NCBI GenBank assembly: GCA_965204405.1
Contig: CBDBEN010000005.1
Location: forward strand, 2,418,001 to 2,482,000
From: JANQPX01 sp965204405
Lineage (GTDB): Bacteria > Pseudomonadota > Alphaproteobacteria > Geminicoccales > Geminicoccaceae
Reading direction: 5' to 3'
Length of the DNA: 64,000 nucleotides
Below are positions 52,754 through 61,371 of this stretch, one piece after another. A program made the position numbers and the translations under genes. Within the stretch, counting starts at the first letter, position 1. The number at the start of each line of letters is the position of its first letter. Below the pieces are notes generated by a model that saw only the letters and a program-made list of their open reading frames with translations, was not told the DNA's origin and did no database searches.

Positions 52754-55420
52754 TCAGCTTCGCAGGTTGAGAGTTACGTGAATGATGCTTGGATCGTCCG
52801 GAACGTTCGATTGCGCAAACCCCAACTTCCTGCAAAGACCGAGCATCGGCACATTCCTACGCAGGACCTCGCCATAAATCTCTCCGATACCGCGTCGCTT
52901 GGCATAGCCGATGAGGCGGTTCATCATCAGTTCGCCCAATCCTTGGCGGGTGATGTCATGGCCAACGATGATCGCGTATTCGGCGCGCTCATTGTCGGGA
53001 TCGGCGGCCAGCCTGGCGACGCCGAATATATCAGCTTCGCCTGCAACGCCTTCATCGGCCAGAACCAGTGCCATCTCGCGGTCGTAGTCTATTTGGGTGA
53101 AGCGTGCGGCCATGATGTGGGAGAGCGTTTTCAACGGAGTGAAGAAGCGAAGCTGGATCTCCTCAGGCGTTAGTCTAGTGAAACCGAGATGGAACGCCGG
53201 CTCGTCTTCCGGGCGCACCGGACGCAAGAGAAACCGACGGCCATCCTTCAATGTCACGCTTTCCTCCAGCTCACGCGGATACGGTCGGATCGCCAGACGT
53301 TCGGGACCGGTCTTGTCGGTGGGTACAAGCTTAACCCTGACATCCAGCGCCATGACGCCTAAGTCGTCGGCGAGCAGCGGGTTAATGTCGAGTTCGTCGA
53401 TCTCCGGATGGTCGCTAACCAGCCTGGCCACTTTGATAAGAGTTTCCGCGACAGCATCTAGCGCAGCAGGTGGGCGATCCCGATAACCTTGGAGCAAGCG
53501 ATAGATTCGCGTTTTAGACATCGCCTCATGGGCAAGATGCAAATTCAAAGGCGGTAAAGCCAACGCCTTGTCATTGAGCAGCTCAACTGCTGTTCCCCCT
53601 TGGCCGAACAAGACGAGCGGTCCGAAGGCGGCATCGGTGACCGCGCCGACGATCAATTCGTGGGCTGCGGGGCGATGGATCATCGGTTGGATGGCAAAGC
53701 CAATGATATTTGTATCCGGACTGGCGACCCGCACCCGCTCCAGCATGGCTTTCGCTGCCTCTTCCACATGCTTTGGACCATAAAGGTCGAGAGCGACCCC
53801 ACCGATATCACTTTTATGAATGATGTCTTCGGAGAGAATTTTAAGCGCGACCCCGCCACCAATTTCTGACGCTATCTTTGCCGCCTCCCTTGGCGTGGCC
53901 GCTTTCATGGTTTTGGTGATCGGTACGTCATAGGCAGCGAGAAGTTGTTTCGCCTCCGGTTCGGTCAACCAGACACGGCCCGCCTTGAGTGCAGGCTCGA
54001 TCAAGCTCCTGGCTGCCGCCAGATCAGGTACGAGTTCTTCGCTCATGGCAGTCGGTGTCTCCATCAACGTCTTCTGATTGCGTCGATAGGTCACCAGCTG
54101 CATGAAGGCGCTGACCGCATCCTCAGGCGTTTCAAAGGTCGGCATGCCGTGCTCGGCAAATGCGCGCCTCGCCTCCAACGCAGCTCCGTCACCAAGCCAG
54201 CTCGTGAAAATAGACAGGTCCTGGTGGTGTCCAACCGCCTCGATGACGGCTTCGCCAGCTTTGCTTGGGGATGCGATCGCGGTGGGGCAATTGATAGCGA
54301 GAATGGCATCGACATTGGGGTCGTTCATCACGGCGTTGATGGCGTGCTTGAAGCGTTCAGGCGGGGCATCGCCGATAATGTCGACTGGGTTGGTCTTCGA
54401 CCAGGTGAGCGGTAAATGCTGGTCGAGCTCACTGATCGTTTGCGGGGCAAGCTTCGCAAGCTGGCCGCCATGGTCGATCAGTGCGTCAGTCGCCATGACA
54501 CCGACACCGCCGCCATTGGTGATGATGCCGAGGCGGTCGCCGTTAGGCGGCTTCACCAAAGCCAGCGTCTGAACGGCATCGAACAACTCTTCCAACTGGA
54601 TCACACGAAGCATGCCGGCGCGCCGGAAGGCGGTGTCGTAGACTGCATCGACGCCGGCAAGCGCGCCGGTATGTGAAGCGGCCGCACGTGCGCCCTGTGG
54701 ATGACGGCCGGCTTTCACCACGACCACCGGCTTCATACGCGCTGCCGCTCGGCCAGCCGACATGAATTTGCGTGCATCGGTGATGGCTTCAATGTAGAGG
54801 AGAATGGCGCCGGTGCCAGGATCATTGGCTAGATAATCGAGCATGTCGCCGAAGTCGACATCACTCATGTCGCCGAGCGCAACGAGATGGGAAAAGCCGA
54901 TACTGCGGCTTGTTGCCCAGTCGATCACCGAGGTCACCACAGCACCCGATTGGGCAACGAATGCAAGCTTGCCCGGTAGAGGGGTGATATGGGCAAAGCT
55001 GGCATTCAGCCCGATTCCTGGGACCTGAATTCCGAGACAGTTAGGGCCGATAATACGTAGCAGATGAGGCTTCGCTGCATCTAGCATCGCCTGCTTCACG
55101 CTTCCATCGAGGCCGGCTGTAACGACAACGGCGGCTTTGGTGCCTCGCTCGCCAAGCTGGTGAACGAGATCTGGCACCGTGTCCGGTGGTGTAGCGATCA
55201 CCGCGATATTTGGCACCAAAGGCAGGTTCTCGACGTTGTCGAAGGTTATGACGCCCTGAATCGAACTGTGCTTCGGGTTGACAGGCATCACCGCGCCATC
55301 GAATCCGCTGCGGAACAGGTTTTTTGCGAGCACCGAACCGACCGAAGCGGATCGCTTGCTTGCCCCAATCAAGGCGACGGACTGTGGGTTGAATAAGCAA
55401 TCAAGATTTCGAATCGTCAT
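52754..55420 (-). CDS. Fused acyl-CoA ligase (ADP-forming) / GNAT acetyltransferase
   Basis: 888 residues in four parts: CoA-binding Rossmann domain (about 5-140; SVALIGASKRSASVGSVLAK), ligase-CoA domain (150-450) with the phospho-His motif AASHTGALAG, ATP-grasp domain (480-700; EIGGGVALKILSEDIIHKSD) and a C-terminal GNAT domain (735-888; RFLLRPVRPEDEPAFHLGF, ARQGLGELMMNRLIG-like). This is the bifunctional acetate-CoA-ligase/protein-acetyltransferase family (Pat/YfiQ-like when the ligase half is inactive). The retained His suggests the ligase part may be active. It lies just inside IS copy 2, whose left end is 52 bases beyond the start. Confidence 0.88.
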   Translation of the reverse strand: MTIRNLDCLFNPQSVALIGASKRSASVGSVLAKNLFRSGFDGAVMPVNPKHSSIQGVITFDNVENLPLVPNIAVIATPPDTVPDLVHQLGERGTKAAVVVTAGLDGSVKQAMLDAAKPHLLRIIGPNCLGIQVPGIGLNASFAHITPLPGKLAFVAQSGAVVTSVIDWATSRSIGFSHLVALGDMSDVDFGDMLDYLANDPGTGAILLYIEAITDARKFMSAGRAAARMKPVVVVKAGRHPQGARAAASHTGALAGVDAVYDTAFRRAGMLRVIQLEELFDAVQTLALVKPPNGDRLGIITNGGGVGVMATDALIDHGGQLAKLAPQTISELDQHLPLTWSKTNPVDIIGDAPPERFKHAINAVMNDPNVDAILAINCPTAIASPSKAGEAVIEAVGHHQDLSIFTSWLGDGAALEARRAFAEHGMPTFETPEDAVSAFMQLVTYRRNQKTLMETPTAMSEELVPDLAAARSLIEPALKAGRVWLTEPEAKQLLAAYDVPITKTMKAATPREAAKIASEIGGGVALKILSEDIIHKSDIGGVALDLYGPKHVEEAAKAMLERVRVASPDTNIIGFAIQPMIHRPAAHELIVGAVTDAAFGPLVLFGQGGTAVELLNDKALALPPLNLHLAHEAMSKTRIYRLLQGYRDRPPAALDAVAETLIKVARLVSDHPEIDELDINPLLADDLGVMALDVRVKLVPTDKTGPERLAIRPYPRELEESVTLKDGRRFLLRPVRPEDEPAFHLGFTRLTPEEIQLRFFTPLKTLSHIMAARFTQIDYDREMALVLADEGVAGEADIFGVARLAADPDNERAEYAIIVGHDITRQGLGELMMNRLIGYAKRRGIGEIYGEVLRRNVPMLGLCRKLGFAQSNVPDDPSIIHVTLNLRS

Positions 55421-55557
55421 CGATTGTTACCAATCACCGGCCTCTAGCTTCTTGATGTCCGCGATTTTGCACAGAGCCGCTCCCCGATAGCCGGACAGTG
55501 ACGTCGGAATTTTAAGCTACAGAATCGCGTCTGCCGGTCAGGTTCTCCATGGTCATG

Positions 55558-56421
55558 TCACGCCGCCATTTCGGCTGGCGGCATGCTATCAGGTTGGTGA
55601 TAGACGGCATCCGGTGTTTTGCCATCATGGGCGGCGTGTGGACGTCGTTGATTGTAGAAGTCCATCCAATGCCCGATCCCGTCCCGTACCTCACGACCGC
55701 CACTCCAGGCGTGCAGGTAGACGCACTCGTATTTCAAGGATCGCCATAGCCGCTCGACGAACACATTGTCCAGCCATCGGCCCTTGCCGTCCATCGAGAT
55801 GCGCACGCCGGCAGTCTTCAGCGTCTGAGTGAAGACGGTCGAGGTGAATTGGCTGCCCTGGTCGCTGTTGAAGATCTCGGGCTTGCCATGGCGATCCAGT
55901 GCCTCCTCGAGAGCGTCGACGCAGAACTCGGCTTCCATGGTGTTCGACAAGCGCCAAGCCAGGACCTTGCGGCTCCACCAGTCCATGATGGCGACGAGAT
56001 ACAGAAACCCGCGGGCCAGAGGGATGTAGGTGAGATCCGTGCACCAGACCTGGTTGGGGCGGTCGATCGTCAGACCGCGCAGCAGATAGGGATAGATCTT
56101 GTGGCCTGGCGCCGGTGTGCTGGTTCTCGGGCGCTGGTAGATCGGCATCAGGCCCATCTTGCGCATCAAACGGCGAACCCGCTTGACGTTGACCGGCCAG
56201 TCCTTTGCCCGCAGATGCCAGGTCATCTGCCGCACGCCATAGAACGGCGTGTCGAGAAACTGGCGATCGATCTCAGCCATGATCGCGAGGTTCTCGTCGC
56301 TCTCGCCCCGTGGCGTTGCGTAGAACGACGAGCGGCTGATCGACAGCAATCGGCATTGCCGGACGACCGACAAATCCGAGCGGTCACGCTCGACCATCGA
56401 GCGCCTCACTTGCCGGTCCAT
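55558..56421 (-). CDS. IS3-family transposase OrfB (copy 2)
   Basis: 287 residues, identical to the copy-1 OrfB, with the DDE residues D129, D187 and E223. Intact, so it can act in trans on both copies. Translated either from its own ATG or as a frameshift fusion with OrfA, whose end it overlaps by 16 bases. Confidence 0.94.
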   Translation of the reverse strand: MDRQVRRSMVERDRSDLSVVRQCRLLSISRSSFYATPRGESDENLAIMAEIDRQFLDTPFYGVRQMTWHLRAKDWPVNVKRVRRLMRKMGLMPIYQRPRTSTPAPGHKIYPYLLRGLTIDRPNQVWCTDLTYIPLARGFLYLVAIMDWWSRKVLAWRLSNTMEAEFCVDALEEALDRHGKPEIFNSDQGSQFTSTVFTQTLKTAGVRISMDGKGRWLDNVFVERLWRSLKYECVYLHAWSGGREVRDGIGHWMDFYNQRRPHAAHDGKTPDAVYHQPDSMPPAEMAA

Positions 56422-56702
56422 GGTTTGAGCTTTTCGGACAAAAAATCATTCGCCGCTGTGAGCTCGCCGATCTTCGCGGGCAGCGCTTTGACCTTCGCCT
56501 CGTCGATCGCGGGCTCCTTCGCCGACGAGCCTCGCTCGAACAGCTCCGGCGCACCTTCCAAGAGCGCCTTCTTCCATTGATGGATCATGGTAGGATGCAC
56601 GCCAAACCGGCTCGCCAGCTCCGACACCGTCTGCTCGCCCTTCAGCGCTTCCAGCACCACCTTCGCCTTGAATTCAGGCTTGTACTGCTTCCGTTTCGAC
56701 AT
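56406..56702 (-). CDS. IS3-family transposase OrfA (copy 2)
   Basis: 98 residues, helix-turn-helix type; differs from copy 1 by T25 for M and A83 for V. The two substitutions are neutral-looking and lie outside the recognition helix. Start at the ATG complementary to 56700-56702, after GGAGGAGACC. Confidence 0.93.
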   Translation of the reverse strand: MSKRKQYKPEFKAKVVLEALKGEQTVSELASRFGVHPTMIHQWKKALLEGAPELFERGSSAKEPAIDEAKVKALPAKIGELTAANDFLSEKLKPWTGK

Positions 56703-56781
56703 CGTTGGTCTCCTCCAGTTGGCGACCAACAGACACGGTTCAGGAGCTTACGTCACTGTCCGGCTATCGGGGAGCGGCTCT

Positions 56782-56996
56782 ACCTATTCATGGCAGTTCT
56801 CAGGCTCTATGGCTTCGGCGTCACCATCGTCGCGCTGATTGTCTCGGGCAGACTATCTCTCTCGCGGTCCTGGTCCGTCATTATCGTGTCGCTGGAATTG
56901 CTTTGACCTTCCCATCATAGCTGTTGCCTTGTTAAGAATTGGGTGAATTGCCGCTCTGCCTTCAAATTTGCGTCACATGGGAAAGGCCAAGAAACC
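56782..56996. other. Short region between IS copy 2 and the catabolic operon
   Basis: 215 bases. From 56782 a plus-strand frame (LYGFGVTIVALIVSG) ends at TGA 56905 and could be the tail of a gene cut by the IS, but no family is recognisable. The rest should hold the operon promoter; no clear -35/-10 pair is seen. Confidence 0.3.
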
Positions 56997-58508
56997 ATGT
57001 CTGAACTCGACCAGAACCTCGCTAAGCTGGATGGCTATCTGGCCCGCTTCAGCGATGGAGGCGTTCAAAACCAAATTGGCGGCGAGACTGTCCCTGCAAG
57101 CGGTGGCAGTTGGTTCGAGACGCGTTCGCCCGTGGACAAGAGCCTGATTTGTTCGGTGGCTGAAGGGCGTGCGGATGACATCGAGGAAGCAGCCAAGGCG
57201 GCGAAGGCTGCATTTCCCGCTTGGCGTGACTTGGCCGCGACCGATCGAAAAACCATCCTGCATCGGATCGCCGATGGTATCGTGGCGCGTGCCGAGGAAA
57301 TCGCGCTTCTTGAATGCTGGGATACTGGACAGGCGCTTCGCTTCATGTCGAAGGCTGCACTTCGGGGGGCTGAGAATTTTCGGTTTTTTGCTGATCGTGT
57401 ACCAGGTGCCCGCGACGGTCAGGCGCTGCCCTCGCCGACCATGATGAACATCACCACGCGGAAACCCATTGGACCGGTGGGTGTGATTACACCCTGGAAC
57501 ACCCCGTTCATGCTGTCCACATGGAAGATCGCGCCGGCTTTGGCAGCAGGTTGCACGGTGGTTCATAAACCGGCGGAGTTGTCGCCGGTCAGTGCCCGTG
57601 TCCTTTTTGAGATCGCCGAAGAAGCGGGATTGCCGCCCGGCGTCTGGAACTTGGTGAACGGCTACGGCGAAGAAGCGGGGAGGGCGCTTACCGAACATCC
57701 TGATATCAAGGCGATTGCCTTTGTCGGGGAAAGCCGGACCGGTTCGATGATCATGAAACAGGGGGCCGATACGCTTAAACGCGTGCATTTCGAACTCGGC
57801 GGCAAGAACCCTGTGATTGTGTTCGATGATGCCGATCTCGATCGGGCGCTCGATGCCGCCATCTTTATGATCTACTCTTTGAATGGCGAACGCTGCACCT
57901 CATCGTCACGCCTCTTGATCCAGGATAGCATCGCCGATGCCTTCGAAGCCAAGCTGATCGAGCGCATCAATCGCATCAAGGTGGGACACCCGCTGGATCC
58001 TGCGACTGAAGTAGGGCCTTTGATCGACAAGACTCATTTCGACAAGGTGACCGGCTATGTCGATATCGCCAGGGCGGACGGTGCGACCATCGCGGCAGGC
58101 GGAACGGCTGTCGGGGATAAGGGCTATTTCGTCAGCCCGACACTGTTTACCCACGCCAGCAATGAGATGACGATTGCTAGAGACGAAATCTTCGGTCCGG
58201 TACTGACCTCAATTCGCTTCCAAACGGAAGATGAGGCGCTCGCAATCGCCAACGACACCGCTTATGGCCTAACAGGCTATGTCTGGACTAATGATATTAC
58301 TCGTGCCATGCGCTTTACCGATCGGCTCGAAGCGGGGATGATCTGGGTCAATTCGGAGAATGTACGCCACCTGCCGACACCTTTCGGCGGAGTCAAGGCA
58401 AGCGGCATCGGCCGGGATGGCGGTGACTGGTCTTTCGAGTTCTATATGGAGCAAAAGCATATCGGTTTTGCTACCGGCCAGCACCGTATCCCCAAGCTCG
58501 GAGCCTGA
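56997..58508 (+). CDS. Aldehyde dehydrogenase, probably 2-hydroxymuconic-type semialdehyde dehydrogenase
   Basis: 503 residues of the NAD(P)-dependent ALDH superfamily: GVITPWNTPFMLSTWKIAPA, FVGESRTGSMIMK, catalytic base E266 in FELGGKNP and nucleophile C300 in NGERCTSSSR. By its neighbours it would oxidise the extradiol ring-cleavage product (5-carboxymethyl-2-hydroxymuconate semialdehyde, HpaE-like), but the family is broad. ATG 56997 (MSELDQNL) has AAAGGCCAAGAAA before it. First gene of a five-gene set. Confidence 0.85.
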   Translation: MSELDQNLAKLDGYLARFSDGGVQNQIGGETVPASGGSWFETRSPVDKSLICSVAEGRADDIEEAAKAAKAAFPAWRDLAATDRKTILHRIADGIVARAEEIALLECWDTGQALRFMSKAALRGAENFRFFADRVPGARDGQALPSPTMMNITTRKPIGPVGVITPWNTPFMLSTWKIAPALAAGCTVVHKPAELSPVSARVLFEIAEEAGLPPGVWNLVNGYGEEAGRALTEHPDIKAIAFVGESRTGSMIMKQGADTLKRVHFELGGKNPVIVFDDADLDRALDAAIFMIYSLNGERCTSSSRLLIQDSIADAFEAKLIERINRIKVGHPLDPATEVGPLIDKTHFDKVTGYVDIARADGATIAAGGTAVGDKGYFVSPTLFTHASNEMTIARDEIFGPVLTSIRFQTEDEALAIANDTAYGLTGYVWTNDITRAMRFTDRLEAGMIWVNSENVRHLPTPFGGVKASGIGRDGGDWSFEFYMEQKHIGFATGQHRIPKLGA

Positions 58509-58552
58509 GAGCCCGTCAGCCTGTCCGAAACGCCATCGATTGGAGAGTAGCC

Positions 58553-59533
58553 ATGCCGGTGCCGTCGCCTGTTCTCTACCCGCCGTTCAACATCGTTCGC
58601 CTGAGCCATGTCGAATATAGGGTGAAGGATCTCGGGAAATCTCGCGCCTTCTATGTTGACACACTCGGTCTCCAGGTCACCCATGAAGACGGCGATACGC
58701 TCTATCTGCGCGCCATGGAGGAACGCGGCCATCACTCCATTATACTGAAGAAAGCTGACAGCTCAGATGTCGGCGTGCTTGGCTTCAAACTGTTCGATGA
58801 GCCGGATCTCGATAACGCCGAGCGATTTTTCAAAAAAAAGGGCTTGCCGATCGAATGGCTGGATCGCCCCTTCATGGGGCGAACGCTCAGGACGAGTGAC
58901 CCCTTCGGCATCCCCTTGGAGTTCTATGTGAAGATGGAGCGCCTCGAGCCAATCCATCAGCAGTACAAGCTCTATCGTGGCGTAAAGCCGTTGCGTATCG
59001 ATCATGTCAACATGTTTAGCGCCGACGTAGACGCTTCGGTCACTTTCTACAACGAGATCGGTTTCCGCACCACCGAGTACACCGAGGACGAAGAAAGTGG
59101 AAAGCTTTGGGCGGCCTGGATGCACAGAAAAGGCGGCGTGCATGACGTGGCATTCACCAATGGTCGCGGTCCGCGTTTACATCATAGCGCGTTTTGGGTC
59201 CCAAACCCCTTGAACATCATCGATCTTCTCGATCTCATGGCCACCACCGGCTGGATCGACAGCATCGAGCGTGGACCGGGCCGGCATGGTATCTCTAATG
59301 CTTTTTTCCTCTATGTCCGCGATCCTGACGGCCATCGGATCGAGATTTACTGCTCCGATTATCAAACGGTGGATCCGGATCTGGAGCCGATAAAATGGGA
59401 CTTGAAAGACCCGCAACGCCAGACCCTTTGGGGCGCGCCAGCACCCAGAAGCTGGTTCGAGGAAGGCAGCCTGTTCGAGGGAACAGCTATCACCGATCCC
59501 GCCTTGAAGGCCCAGCCTATTGTTGCGCCTTAG
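58553..59533 (+). CDS. hpaD: Extradiol dioxygenase of VOC type (homoprotocatechuate 2,3-dioxygenase-like)
   Basis: 326 residues with two vicinal-oxygen-chelate modules. Module 1 (IVRLSHVEYRVKDLGKSRAF) lacks a metal site; module 2 holds the 2-His-1-carboxylate ligands H151 (RIDHVNMF), H210 or H211 (LHHSAFWV) and E264 (HRIEIYCSDY). Length and the C-terminal lid (QRQTLWGAPAPRSWFEEGS) match the Brevibacterium/Arthrobacter-type homoprotocatechuate 2,3-dioxygenases that use Fe or Mn. It opens the ring between C2 and C3. Confidence 0.85.
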   Translation: MPVPSPVLYPPFNIVRLSHVEYRVKDLGKSRAFYVDTLGLQVTHEDGDTLYLRAMEERGHHSIILKKADSSDVGVLGFKLFDEPDLDNAERFFKKKGLPIEWLDRPFMGRTLRTSDPFGIPLEFYVKMERLEPIHQQYKLYRGVKPLRIDHVNMFSADVDASVTFYNEIGFRTTEYTEDEESGKLWAAWMHRKGGVHDVAFTNGRGPRLHHSAFWVPNPLNIIDLLDLMATTGWIDSIERGPGRHGISNAFFLYVRDPDGHRIEIYCSDYQTVDPDLEPIKWDLKDPQRQTLWGAPAPRSWFEEGSLFEGTAITDPALKAQPIVAP

Positions 59534-59578
59534 GCAATGGCGTGCGAGCCAAGCTTCACAGCATAAGAGAGAGAAAAA

Positions 59579-60436
59579 ATGCGTTTTGCCAGCTGTACCG
59601 CCGATGGTGAAGCTTTCTACGGGGTTGCTATGGATGATGGCATGATCGCGCTGTCGCCAGATTTTCCGAATTGGCCGACGATGCTCGAGGTGGTCGAGGC
59701 GGGGGGATTTGCCGAGCTGGAAACAGCGGCCGAGGGGCGTGCCGTCACCCATCCTATCGGCGGTTTTTCATTCGATATTCCGCTTGCAAGGCCCGAAAAG
59801 ATTATTTGTGTCGGTGTCAACTTTCCCGATCGCAATTCCGAATATAAGGATGGGGAGGACGCACCTGCAAACATGTCCCTGTTTGTCCGTTTCCCGCGCT
59901 CGTTCACCGGCCATGACCAACCGCTGATTCGACCCCATGCTTCCTATAAGCTCGACTATGAGGGCGAGATCGCGATCATCATCGGGAAAGCAGGGCGGCA
60001 TATCAAACAGACGGATGCCTATGATCACATCGCGGCGATCACGCTTTGCAACGAAGGCACGTTGCGGGACTGGGTGCGCCATGCGAAATTCAATGTCACC
60101 CAAGGCAAGAACTTCGAGCAGTCCGGCGCCATGGGGCCGTGGCTGGTACCGTTCACATCCTCAGGGCAACTCGATGACGTGCGCCTGACGACCAAGGTGA
60201 ATGGCGAGCTTCGCCAGGACGACCGCACCAGCCGGATGGTGTTCTCGATCCGGCGTCAGATCGAATATATCTCGACCTTCACCACCCTGGTCCCAGGCGA
60301 CATCATCATCACCGGCACACCGACCGGGGCGGGCGCGCGTCTCGATCCACCGGTCTTCCTTCGCCCAGGCGACGTGGTCGAGGTAGAGGCCGAGGGGATC
60401 GGGATCCTGCGCAACGGCGTGGAGGATGAGGCGTGA
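59579..60436 (+). CDS. Fumarylacetoacetate hydrolase-family protein (HpaG-like)
   Basis: 285 residues. The FAH fold is seen in IICVGVNFPDRNSEY, LDYEGEIAIIIGKAGRHI (metal-binding Glu), TLCNEGTLRDWVRHAKFNVT, TQGKNFEQSGAMGPWLVPF and the DIIITGTPTGAGARL loop. In this operon it is likely the decarboxylase/isomerase after the dehydrogenase (HpaG-like), though acylpyruvate hydrolase cannot be excluded. It is single-domain, unlike the fused HpaG of E. coli. Overlaps the hydratase by four bases. Confidence 0.8.
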   Translation: MRFASCTADGEAFYGVAMDDGMIALSPDFPNWPTMLEVVEAGGFAELETAAEGRAVTHPIGGFSFDIPLARPEKIICVGVNFPDRNSEYKDGEDAPANMSLFVRFPRSFTGHDQPLIRPHASYKLDYEGEIAIIIGKAGRHIKQTDAYDHIAAITLCNEGTLRDWVRHAKFNVTQGKNFEQSGAMGPWLVPFTSSGQLDDVRLTTKVNGELRQDDRTSRMVFSIRRQIEYISTFTTLVPGDIIITGTPTGAGARLDPPVFLRPGDVVEVEAEGIGILRNGVEDEA

Positions 60437-61239
60437 GCCTCTCGCCGGCTGACCGCAGGCAGGCCGCGGAAGATCTCTTTCGAGCCGAAGCGACCGGCCG
60501 GCAGATCGGGCTCCTTTCTCTTCGCCATCCCGACCTGGATATGGACGACGCCTATGGCGTTCAGACCGCCTTGGTCGAGAAGAAGCTTGATGCAGGGCGA
60601 AAGATCATTGGCTGGAAAATCGGGCTGACGTCGAAGGCCATGCAATCGGCGCTCAATATCGACGTTCCGGATAGCGGCGTGCTGTTCGACGATATGGCCT
60701 TTGACGATGGTGCAACCATACCGACTGGCCGGTTCATCCAGCCGCGGATCGAGGCTGAAATCGCCTTCGTCATGAAGTCACCCTTGGCGGGTCAGCAGAT
60801 AACGCGCGAGCAGGTCTTGGCTGCGACCGACTATGTCGCCCCAAGCCTCGAAATTCTTGATACCCGCATTCAGCGCAAGGACTCGGCAACAGGCAGGACG
60901 CGCATTATCGTTGACACGATTGCCGACAACGCCGCCAACGCCGGCGTCGTATTGGGCGATGCCCGCCATGTGGTCGACGCGCATGATCTCCGCTGGGTCG
61001 GCGCGATCGTCGCGAAAAATGGCGAGGTCGAGGAAACCGGGCTCGGTGCCGGTGTGCTCAACGATCCCGTCGAAGGCGTCGTCTGGCTGGCGCGCCGCAT
61101 GGCCCGCTACGGACAGCGAATCGAAGCCGGTCACATCATTCTCACAGGCTCTTTCATTCGACCGATCGAGTGCCCGCCAGGCACCAGGATCACCGCCGAC
61201 TTCGGGGCCTTCGGTAAGGTGAGGCTCGGCTTCCAATAA
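60433..61239 (+). CDS. hpaH: 2-Oxo-hept-4-ene-1,7-dioate hydratase (HpaH-like)
   Basis: A 268-residue FAH-related hydratase: GWKIGLTSKAMQSALNIDVP, FIQPRIEAEIAFVMKSPL (metal ligands), APSLEILDTRIQRKDSATGR, DTIADNAANAGVVLGD and the HIILTGSFIRPIECPPGT end. The HpaH/MhpD/XylJ family adds water to a dienoate or enoate; HpaH fits the dioxygenase type. GTG start overlapping the preceding stop. Confidence 0.83.
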   Translation: MSLSPADRRQAAEDLFRAEATGRQIGLLSLRHPDLDMDDAYGVQTALVEKKLDAGRKIIGWKIGLTSKAMQSALNIDVPDSGVLFDDMAFDDGATIPTGRFIQPRIEAEIAFVMKSPLAGQQITREQVLAATDYVAPSLEILDTRIQRKDSATGRTRIIVDTIADNAANAGVVLGDARHVVDAHDLRWVGAIVAKNGEVEETGLGAGVLNDPVEGVVWLARRMARYGQRIEAGHIILTGSFIRPIECPPGTRITADFGAFGKVRLGFQ

Positions 61240-61371
61240 GCGATCTGAGCCCTGAAAAGGCTTTTGCACACAACGGAATACCTGCTTTAGAACTTCGCTT
61301 TCGCCACCGGTTGATTCCTGAGACGGAACTGGCCAAGCTTGTCGACAGCATCACAAAAACAAGGAAAAAAG

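Larger units (their letters stand above)
55473..56781 (-). mobile_element. IS3-family insertion sequence, copy 2 (inverted relative to copy 1)
   Basis: 1309 bp with 32-bp perfect terminal repeats (55473-55504 and 56750-56781), the same length as copy 1. By eye it differs only at two orfA bases. Flanks are CAC on the left and ACC on the right, not a matching target duplication. With copy 1 it brackets about 51 kb holding the whole denitrification block. Confidence 0.95.

Noticed and set aside
2809..56781. Proven composite transposon
   Set aside because: No target-site duplication is found for either IS copy or for the pair, so only the bracketing is reported.
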